DNA of 64,000 nucleotides, taken from NCBI RefSeq assembly GCF_003269295.1, contig NZ_QLTT01000010.1:280076-344075 (forward strand), written 5' to 3'. The DNA is from Lentzea atacamensis (lineage in GTDB: Bacteria > Actinomycetota > Actinomycetes > Mycobacteriales > Pseudonocardiaceae). The stretch's first letter is position 1. Every line of letters begins with the position of its first letter. The translations under genes and the position numbers were made by a program. The notes below the pieces were generated by a model. It was not told the origin of the DNA. It searched no databases and saw only the letters and a list, made by a program, of their open reading frames with translations. Shown piece after piece: positions 17,871 through 24,892 of this stretch.

Positions 17871-17896
17871 CTCAACCGGAGAGGCGCGGGTGTCAA
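17868..17896 (-). promoter_or_regulatory. Promoter of the beta-glucoside operon
   Basis: On the minus strand TTGACA (17896-17891) is a perfect -35 box, followed after 17 bases by GAGTGT (17873-17868), a weak -10 box. The operator palindrome covers the -10 box and start site, a classical repression layout. Confidence 0.55.
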
Positions 17897-18141
17897 GCGG
17901 TCGACATCGTTCCGTAACTTTGTGGAGGGTGGCAACAAAAAGCTGTGCCGGAACTGCGAGCGTCTCGGTTCGGCGGCCGCGAGCTTGGTGGAGACGACGA
18001 AGAGGGACGACCGGGCCCTCGCTCCGGTCGTCCCTCACCCCAGGTAGAGGGGTTTTCTGGCCGAAAGTGACGCGCGCGGTCAAAATTTTTCCCGCAACTT
18101 TCGGTTGAGATGTGGCTGCAGCGGGTAACGGCCCGCACCGT
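17897..18141. other. Gene-free stretch with one strong hairpin
   Basis: Together with its flanks (17871-18274) this is a 404-nt gap between the divergent sugar operon and the end of the exporter genes. It holds the sugar promoter, a 12-bp hairpin at 18003-18035 and the exporter terminator at 18142-18184. I see no credible gene on either strand. Confidence 0.5.
18003..18035. terminator. 12-bp hairpin of uncertain owner
   Basis: AGGGACGACCGG (18003-18014) pairs perfectly with CCGGTCGTCCCT (18024-18035). On the plus strand it is followed by TTTT after about 20 bases. No plus-strand gene ends here, so it may be a second back-up terminator for the exporter transcript or a remnant. Confidence 0.4.
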
Positions 18142-18184
18142 GAAAAACAGCGGAGGCCCGGTGCCCCGACAGCACCGGACCTCC
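18142..18184 (-). terminator. Rho-independent terminator of the ABC exporter
   Basis: Arms 18152-18164 and 18172-18184 form a 13-bp stem with one G-U pair. On the minus strand it is followed by GCTGTTTTTCAC, a proper T-run. It ends the permease transcript. Confidence 0.75.
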
Positions 18185-18274
18185 ACCGATCCCCCGGTCG
18201 CGCGGCCCCTGTTTCCGCGCGACCGAACCCGCCTGACCCGACGGCCCCCGACAGCCTGGGCCAGGCGTGGCGTC

Positions 18275-20791
18275 CTACGCCTCGGCCATGCCCGCGACCA
18301 CGGAGTTCCTGGCCGCACGGCGGGCCGGCAGAGCGGCGGCGATGATCGCCGCGACCACGGCCAGGCCCAGCATGATGCCGATCTGGCCGAACGGGACGGA
18401 GAAGCTGATCTGGAACTCCGAGTTGGAGATCGCCTCGACCAGCAGCCACCCGAACCCGGCGCCGAGCAGGACGCCGACGACCGCGCCGATCAGGGCCATC
18501 AGGATCGACTCGACCACCAGCATCTGCCGCAGCTGGCCTCGGGTGAGGCCCAGGGCCCGCAGCAGAGCGGACTCGCGGGTGCGTTCCAGGACCGAGAGCG
18601 TCAGCGTGTTCGCGATGCCGAACAGGGCGATGATCAGCGCCAGGCCGACGAGGGCCCAGATGAACAGCAGCACCTGGTCGATCTGCGCGTTCAGCTCCGC
18701 CTTGGTCTCGGCCGCGGAGTTCAGCACCGCGACCGGCGACGTGGCGATGACGCGTTCCAGGTCGGCTCGGGCGGCTGTGATGTCGGTGCCCGGCGCGAGC
18801 TTGACCAGCAGCTTCTGGTAGCCCTTGGGGGTTTCCTTCAGCAAGGACTGAGCCGAGGACAGCGTCACGATGCCGGCGCCGTAGCTGTTGCCCTTGATCA
18901 GCGCGACGACCTTGAAGTCCCTGTCGTTGATCTTCAACGTCGACCCGATCGAGAGGCCCGAGTCCTTGGCGTCCTTCTCGCGCAGGGCGATCTCGTTGTC
19001 CTTGAGCCCGGTCAGCGTGCCGCCGGCCAGTTCGGGACGGACCAGGGAACCGAGGGCGTCGGCCGGGTAGCCGGTGACGTCGGCGTACTTGAGCTTGTCG
19101 GACTCGCCGTAGGCCTGGACCTCCGGCGCGATCTTCGCGACGTTCTGCACCTTGGCGAGCTCGTCGGTGAACTTCTGGGTCAGCGGCTGGCTGTAGACGT
19201 TCGAGCTGACCTCGTAGTCGGCCGGGAAGCGCTTGTCCACCTGCTGGTTCATGGTTTCGCGGCCACTGCCGGCCACGACCGTCACCATCGCGACGATGGT
19301 CACGCCGATCATCAGCGCCGCGGTGGTGGCGGCGGTGCGCTTCGGGTTGCGGCCCGCGTTGGCCGAGGCCAGCTTGGACGGGACGCCGCGCAGCGCCTTG
19401 CCGAACAGGCGGTTGATCGGGCCCACGTACAGCGGGCCGACCAGCAGGATCGCGAGCAGCAGCACCATCGTGGCGCCGCCGGTGATGAACATCGCGGGCT
19501 CTTCCTTCTCCTGCTGCAGGCCGAAGTAGACCGCGGCGCCACCGATCAGCGCGATCAGCGTCGCGACGATGATCCGGACCTTGCCGGTGCGGGCCACGTC
19601 GTCGTGGCTGTCCGGCTGCGAGCGCAGGGCGGCCACCGGGGCGACCTTCGTGGCGCGGCGCGCCGGCAGCACGGCCGACAGCACGGTCACGATCACGCCG
19701 ACGCCGAAGCCGGCGGCGATGGTCACCCACGAGATCGGCAGGCGGATCTGGACGTCGCCCGCGTTGGGGCCGTCGAACGAACCCACCAGCGCCTGCAGGC
19801 CCGCGGAGACGCCGAGTCCGCCGAGTATGCCCAGCACGGACGCCGCGAGGCCCATGAAGACCGCTTCGGCGAGCACGCTGCGGAACACCTGGCCGCGTTC
19901 CGCGCCGACGCAGCGCAGCAGGGCGAGCTCCTTCGTGCGCTGGGCGACGAGGATCGTGAAGGTGTTGTAGATGACCATGCCCGCGACGACGAGCGAGATG
20001 GCCGCGAACGCGAGCAGAAACGTCTTGATCTCGCCGGCGGCGTCACCGACCTGGGCCAGCGTCGCCTGGGTCAGCTGCTCACCGGTCTGCACGTTGTAGC
20101 CCGAGCCGATGGCCTTGTTGATGTTGTCGACGAGCTGCTGCTGCGTCACGCCGTCCTTGGCGACGGCCACGATCTCGTAGATGCGCTGGTCCGGGATGAC
20201 CGAGCGCAGGCCCTCCGGCGACACCACGACGTGGTCGCTGCCGGACATGGAGATGCTGCTGGCGCCCTGCTGGTAGGTGCCGACGATCGCGAACGAGTGC
20301 TCGGCGTTCTCCCTGTCGAGCAGCTTGAGCTTGTCGCCGACCTTGAGCTTCGCGATCTCCGCGGTCTTCACGTCGATCGCGGCCTCGTCGGCCTTGGCAG
20401 GGAACCTGCCGTCCTTGAGGTTGAAGTCGCGCAGCTTCTCCGTCGTCGGCAGCGGCTGGACCAGCGCGTTGCGCGCCTTGTTGTCGCTGCCGAGCAGTGC
20501 CGCGCTGCCGAACTCACGGGAGTCCGCGCCCGCCACCCCGGACGTCGAGCGGACCTTCTGCAGGACGTCGGCGGGAATGCCCTTCTCCATCTGCGGACTG
20601 TTGTCCTGCAGGTGCACCGCCGCGTCGACGTTGCGGGCGCTGCGGGCGAAGTTGTCCCTGGTCTGAGCCTCGACGGCGTCGCCGAGCACGAGCGTGCCCG
20701 TCACGAACGCGACGCCGAGCGCGATGGCGATGCTGGACAGCACCAGCCGCGCCGTGCGGGCCCGCAGGCCCGCGAGGATCGTCTTCAGCAT
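18275..20791 (-). CDS. ABC transporter permease, FtsX/MacB type
   Basis: This 838-residue protein holds two FtsX-like permease halves. It has an N-terminal helix (about residues 16-38), a large outer domain (about 40-260), three helices (about 265-400), a middle pair of helices near 420-470, a second outer domain, and three C-terminal helices. The pattern VAQRTKELALLRCVGAERGQVF and its counterpart LERTRESALLRALGLTRGQLR are the coupling helices that contact the ATPase in each half. Such exporters move lipoproteins, peptides or drugs, or transmit force to the cell wall; the substrate here is unknown. The ATPase gene ends five bases before it. The stop is followed by a strong terminator. Confidence 0.88.
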   Translation of the reverse strand: MLKTILAGLRARTARLVLSSIAIALGVAFVTGTLVLGDAVEAQTRDNFARSARNVDAAVHLQDNSPQMEKGIPADVLQKVRSTSGVAGADSREFGSAALLGSDNKARNALVQPLPTTEKLRDFNLKDGRFPAKADEAAIDVKTAEIAKLKVGDKLKLLDRENAEHSFAIVGTYQQGASSISMSGSDHVVVSPEGLRSVIPDQRIYEIVAVAKDGVTQQQLVDNINKAIGSGYNVQTGEQLTQATLAQVGDAAGEIKTFLLAFAAISLVVAGMVIYNTFTILVAQRTKELALLRCVGAERGQVFRSVLAEAVFMGLAASVLGILGGLGVSAGLQALVGSFDGPNAGDVQIRLPISWVTIAAGFGVGVIVTVLSAVLPARRATKVAPVAALRSQPDSHDDVARTGKVRIIVATLIALIGGAAVYFGLQQEKEEPAMFITGGATMVLLLAILLVGPLYVGPINRLFGKALRGVPSKLASANAGRNPKRTAATTAALMIGVTIVAMVTVVAGSGRETMNQQVDKRFPADYEVSSNVYSQPLTQKFTDELAKVQNVAKIAPEVQAYGESDKLKYADVTGYPADALGSLVRPELAGGTLTGLKDNEIALREKDAKDSGLSIGSTLKINDRDFKVVALIKGNSYGAGIVTLSSAQSLLKETPKGYQKLLVKLAPGTDITAARADLERVIATSPVAVLNSAAETKAELNAQIDQVLLFIWALVGLALIIALFGIANTLTLSVLERTRESALLRALGLTRGQLRQMLVVESILMALIGAVVGVLLGAGFGWLLVEAISNSEFQISFSVPFGQIGIMLGLAVVAAIIAAALPARRAARNSVVAGMAEA

Positions 20792-20796
20792 CTACC

Positions 20797-21555
20797 TCAC
20801 GCCCCCAGGTGCGTGAGAGCGTTGACGACGGACTCGGTGGTGGGCTGGTGGATCTCGCCGGCGAGGCGGCCGTCGGCCAGCAGCACCACGCGGTCCGCGT
20901 AGCTCGCGGCCACCGGGTCGTGCGTCACCATGATCACGGTCTGGCCCAGCTTGCGCACCGACATGCGCAGGAAGTCGAGGACCTCGGCACCGCTGCGGGA
21001 GTCCAGGTTGCCGGTCGGCTCGTCGGCGAAGATGACCTCGGGACGGGCGACCAGGGCGCGGGCACACGCCACGCGCTGCTGCTGGCCACCGGACAGCTCG
21101 GTCGGGCGGTGGGTCAGGCGGTCGCGCAGGCCGAGGACGTTGACGATCGTGTCGAACCACTGCTTGTCGGGCTTGCGGCCGGCGAGCTCGAGCCCGAGCA
21201 GGATGTTCTGCTCGGCGGTCAGCGTCGGCAGCAGGTTGAAGGCCTGGAACACGAAGCCGACGCGGTCGCGGCGCAGCTTGGTCAGGTCCTTGTCGTTGAG
21301 CTTGGTGATCTCGGTCTGTCCGATGTGGATCGTGCCGCCGTCCACCGTGTCCAGTCCCGCGAGGCAGTGCATCAGCGTGGACTTGCCGGAGCCGGACGGG
21401 CCCATGATCGCGGTGAACCGGCCGGCCTGGAAGGCGACGTCGATGCCGTCGAGCGCCCGCACGGCGGTGTCACCCTTGCCGTAGATCTTGACCAGGTTGT
21501 GGGCCGCCGCGGCGGTCGTGCCGACTGCGCCCACTTCGGACACCGGTGCAGACAT
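20797..21555 (-). CDS. ABC transporter ATP-binding protein (MacB/LolD type)
   Basis: This 252-residue ATPase powers the downstream FtsX-type permease. Walker A is GPSGSGKST (residues 52-60), the Q-loop sits in VGFVFQAFNLLPTLT, the signature is LSGGQQQRVACARAL and Walker B is VIFADEPTGNLDS, the last being typical of LolD/MacB exporters. The ATG at 21555 was chosen over a GTG at 21573, since AGGAAGG lies at workable distance and the extra residues are not conserved. The neighbouring LAL regulator is transcribed in the same direction upstream and could control this unit. Confidence 0.92.
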   Translation of the reverse strand: MSAPVSEVGAVGTTAAAAHNLVKIYGKGDTAVRALDGIDVAFQAGRFTAIMGPSGSGKSTLMHCLAGLDTVDGGTIHIGQTEITKLNDKDLTKLRRDRVGFVFQAFNLLPTLTAEQNILLGLELAGRKPDKQWFDTIVNVLGLRDRLTHRPTELSGGQQQRVACARALVARPEVIFADEPTGNLDSRSGAEVLDFLRMSVRKLGQTVIMVTHDPVAASYADRVVLLADGRLAGEIHQPTTESVVNALTHLGA

Positions 21556-21673
21556 GTCGCTTGCCTTCCTCACAGGGATGTTCCTTGACGAGGAAGAAGC
21601 TATGAGTCAGCTGAGTGCGCGGACATCAACTCCGCGACGCGTTGCGCATCAGCCTGAGGTATGACAACCAGGC

Positions 21674-24670
21674 CTATTCCAGCAGACCCCGGTCGTACGC
21701 GATGGCCACCGCCTCCGCACGCCGGGAGGCCCCCAGCTTCGCCATGATCCGGGAAAGGTGCACGGAAACGGTCTTCTCGCTGATGTACAGCTCCTCGCCG
21801 ACCTCGCGGTTCGTCCGTCCGGACGCGACCAGTGCGAGCACCGCGCGTTCACGAGGGGTGAAGAGGTCGAGGTGCTCCCGCGCGGGTTCGTCCGCCCTGA
21901 GGGTGATGCGGGCACGCTTGGCGCACGACGCCACGGCTTCCTGCAGCGGCACGGCCTTGAGCCTGGTCGCCACCTCGTCGGCGAGGCGCAGCTGTTCCGC
22001 GGCTTCGTCGCGGTGGTTCTCCTTGGCCTCCGCGCCCAGCAACGCCTCCGCGAGCCGCCACCGGCACAGCGCCTGCTCGAAGACCAGGCCGTAGCCGAAC
22101 CCGTCGACGGCCTTCCGCCACAGCTCCGGGTCGCCGGGACCCTGGAGCCGGGACTCCTCGGCGTTGGCGCGGGCCAGCCAGGCGCGTCCTTCCGGCCCGA
22201 GGGTGCCGGCGCGCGGCTTGCCGTTCCGCGCGGTCAGCCGCACGTGCTCGGCGAGCTTGCGGCCCGCTTCGACGGCGTTCTCCTCGGCCTCGGTGTCCCG
22301 CTTGCGACGTGCCTTCGCGGCGACGTCCGCGTACGCCGCGATGCCGATCGCGCCGATCCGGATGTCCGCGAGCACCCAGGGGCCGCCGAGCTTGCGAGTC
22401 CACTCCAGCGCGTCCGTGACCCGCTCGACGGCGAGCTCAGGCCTGCCGCGCCACAGCGCGACCTCCGCGCCCGTGCCACCGGTGATCAGCGCGATCTGGA
22501 TGTCGCGGTGCCAGTCGCTGCGCAGCTTCGTGATCAGCCGCTCGGTCTCGGCCAGCTCGCCCCGCCCGACCGTGAGGTGCGTGCGCGCCGCCGCCAGCCG
22601 GGCCAGCACCGTCGACGACACGGACATGCCGGGCGGCTCGCTGGCCCACGCCGCGTAGTCCCAGTCGCCGATGTAGTAGTGCACCAGCAACTGCAGGATG
22701 CGGATCTCCAGCCCGAACATGCTCCAGGTCAGGCCGGTCTCCTTGGCCCGGTTGCCCGCCTCGTTGAACACGCGGGCTGCCTCGGCCAGTTCACCCTGGT
22801 CGTAGTGCATCAGGCCGTAGTAGTACCAAGCCCTCAGTTCGTTGTTGAACGCGCCGACCTCACGCGCGCTCTTGATCGCGCGCTCGAAGCTCTCCTTGGC
22901 CTCGGCGTGCCGCATCGCGTGGTCGTCGAGGATGGCCAGCGTGCCCAGCGCGTCGGCGACCGCGCCGGGAGCGTTCGCCGTCCTGCCGTCCGCGATCGCC
23001 AGCTCGGCGGCCTCGCGTGCGGCAGCGTCCTTGCGTTGCTGGCGCAGCGACGACGCCTTGCCCGCCAGCACACGGGCGCGGGTGGGACTGGGTTCGCGGT
23101 CGTACACGAGGTCGAGCGCCTTCGCGATGACCGTGAAGTGCTCCTCCTCGTTGCCGTCCAGGATCGACAACGCCTGCGCGAGCCGCAGCCACACCTCGGC
23201 TGCCTCCTCCGGTGTCTGCTCGGAGGTGAGCGCCTTGGTGGCGCTGCGGGCGAACGCGACGGCCCGCTCCGGCTGCCCGGCCGTGCCCGCGACCCAGGAG
23301 GCCCGCCTCAGCAGCACCGCCTCGTCCACATCGGACGGACGATCGGCCGCCGCCACCGCGTTCCACAGGTTGAGCGCCTTTTCCAGGTACCGCAACGACT
23401 CCGCAGGTGCACCGGCGCGTTCGGCCTCCTTGGCCGCCTTGATCGAGGCCCTCAACGCCTGCGGCAGGTCGTGGCTCTGGAAGGCGTGGTGCGCGAGGGC
23501 TGCCGCGGCACCGCGTTCGTCCAGGTGCTCTGCCAGGTAACGGGCATAGGCGGCATGCAGCCGCACCCGCTCGCCCGGCAGCAGGTCTCCGTACACGGCC
23601 TCCCTGAGCAGGGCGTGCCGGAAGATGTAGACCTCGTCGTCGTTCACGACGAGCAGGTGGTGCTGGACGAGCTCGCGCAACGCGGTGTCGAGGTCGACGT
23701 CGGACATGCCCGCGACCTCGCGGAGCCGGTCGTGCCGGACCCGGCGGCCCCGCACCGAGGCGACGCGCACCACGTGCTGGGCTTGCGGGCTGAGGCGTTC
23801 GACCCGGCTGAGGAGCACGTCGGCCAGCGCGGACGGCAACGACGACCGGTCGTCGCAGGTGGCCACCGCGATGAGCTCTTCCGCGAAGAAGGCGTTGCCC
23901 TCCGAACGTTCCGCGACCTGCTGCACGACGTCCTCGGGCAGGTCGTCGGACAGCGCCTCGACGAACCGGCGGGCGTCCGCCGCGTTGAACGGCGAGAGGT
24001 CGAGGCGTTCCACCGCGGGCAACCGGACCAGCTCGGACAGCAAGGGCCGCAACGGATGGCTGCGGTGCAGGTCGTCCGCGCGGTAGGTGCAGACGACCAG
24101 CAGGCGCTGGGAACGCAGGCGGGACAACAGGAACGACAGCAGGTACCGCGTGGAGGCGTCCGCCCAGTGCAGGTCCTCGACGACGAGCAGCACGCGCTGG
24201 CGTTCGGAGAGATCGCCGAGCAGCCCCAGCACGGCGTCGAACAGCTGGAGCTGACCGACGTCCTGCTCCGGCCTGCGTCCGGGGAGGAGGCCGGGCGCGG
24301 TCATGCCCTCGGTGCCGGGCTCCCGTTCGGCGGGAAGTGCCAGCTGGGGCAGCAACATCGCGAGCGCCGGGCGGTTCGTGATGTCCTTGAGGGTGCCGAG
24401 CGCCTCCGCGAACGGCAGGTACGGCAGGCCGGTCTCGCCCGCGTCGAGGCACCGTCCCATGAGGACGAGCGTGTCCTCGGCGCTGGCGGCCAGTTCGTCG
24501 ATCAGCCGCGTCTTGCCGACACCCGCGTCGCCCGCCAGCAGCACCGCCCCCGCGGTGCCCTCACCAGCCCGAGCCAGCGCGGCGCGCAACCGGTCCAGCT
24601 CGCGGTCGCGCGCGACCAACGGGATTCCTGAACCGAGGCGTGCCACGAGTGGCATGCTCGCACATGTCAT
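21674..24670 (-). CDS. LAL-type LuxR-family regulator with AAA ATPase domain
   Basis: This 998-residue regulator has an N-terminal ATPase (Walker A GDAGVGKT, residues 47-54; Walker B LLVVEDLHWAD), a long helical/TPR-like middle (about residues 400-900) and a C-terminal LuxR helix-turn-helix (about residues 930-998, TPRERAVLALVASGRTNREV). LAL proteins sense an inducer through the ATPase and repeat region and activate catabolic or antibiotic genes. The ATG at 24670 overlaps the stop of a small upstream gene as ATGA, which supports this start over the ATG five codons in. Targets could include the exporter just downstream; that is inference. Confidence 0.9.
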   Translation of the reverse strand: MTCASMPLVARLGSGIPLVARDRELDRLRAALARAGEGTAGAVLLAGDAGVGKTRLIDELAASAEDTLVLMGRCLDAGETGLPYLPFAEALGTLKDITNRPALAMLLPQLALPAEREPGTEGMTAPGLLPGRRPEQDVGQLQLFDAVLGLLGDLSERQRVLLVVEDLHWADASTRYLLSFLLSRLRSQRLLVVCTYRADDLHRSHPLRPLLSELVRLPAVERLDLSPFNAADARRFVEALSDDLPEDVVQQVAERSEGNAFFAEELIAVATCDDRSSLPSALADVLLSRVERLSPQAQHVVRVASVRGRRVRHDRLREVAGMSDVDLDTALRELVQHHLLVVNDDEVYIFRHALLREAVYGDLLPGERVRLHAAYARYLAEHLDERGAAAALAHHAFQSHDLPQALRASIKAAKEAERAGAPAESLRYLEKALNLWNAVAAADRPSDVDEAVLLRRASWVAGTAGQPERAVAFARSATKALTSEQTPEEAAEVWLRLAQALSILDGNEEEHFTVIAKALDLVYDREPSPTRARVLAGKASSLRQQRKDAAAREAAELAIADGRTANAPGAVADALGTLAILDDHAMRHAEAKESFERAIKSAREVGAFNNELRAWYYYGLMHYDQGELAEAARVFNEAGNRAKETGLTWSMFGLEIRILQLLVHYYIGDWDYAAWASEPPGMSVSSTVLARLAAARTHLTVGRGELAETERLITKLRSDWHRDIQIALITGGTGAEVALWRGRPELAVERVTDALEWTRKLGGPWVLADIRIGAIGIAAYADVAAKARRKRDTEAEENAVEAGRKLAEHVRLTARNGKPRAGTLGPEGRAWLARANAEESRLQGPGDPELWRKAVDGFGYGLVFEQALCRWRLAEALLGAEAKENHRDEAAEQLRLADEVATRLKAVPLQEAVASCAKRARITLRADEPAREHLDLFTPRERAVLALVASGRTNREVGEELYISEKTVSVHLSRIMAKLGASRRAEAVAIAYDRGLLE

Positions 24671-24822
24671 GCGCCGGTGCCGCCGGCTTTCGCAGTCGTG
24701 GGGTGGATCACTCGCCGCAGCCACGACGGCAGCGGGCCGTGCGACCGCTGCCAGTTGCAACGAGCGTTGCCGCGCCGGTACTCGATCTCCGCTTTGATCG
24801 CCTCAGGGGTCCATTCCGTCAT
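24667..24822 (-). CDS. 51-residue protein coupled to the LAL regulator
   Basis: This small frame starts at ATG 24822 and ends in ATGA, sharing bases with the LAL start. The product begins MTEWTPEAIKAEIEYRRG and continues through CNWQRSHGPLPSWLRR to a Gly/Ala tail; it is basic, with one Cys and three Trp. Its codons end mostly in G or C and the frame has no stop, which is unusual for chance sequence. No hydrophobic segment is present. The ribosome site is weak. I know no family; its tight coupling suggests a partner or translational lead for the regulator. Confidence 0.5.
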   Translation of the reverse strand: MTEWTPEAIKAEIEYRRGNARCNWQRSHGPLPSWLRRVIHPTTAKAGGTGA

Positions 24823-24892
24823 GACCACGAGGTTCGTCCTGAGGCCTCACCTCAGGCATCGGGCGATCACGCAGTCCTGCCCGGCGAACCCC

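Noticed and set aside
17386..18108. Plus-strand frame across the sugar promoter
   Set aside because: Antisense of the binding-protein gene; it crosses the promoter and operator.
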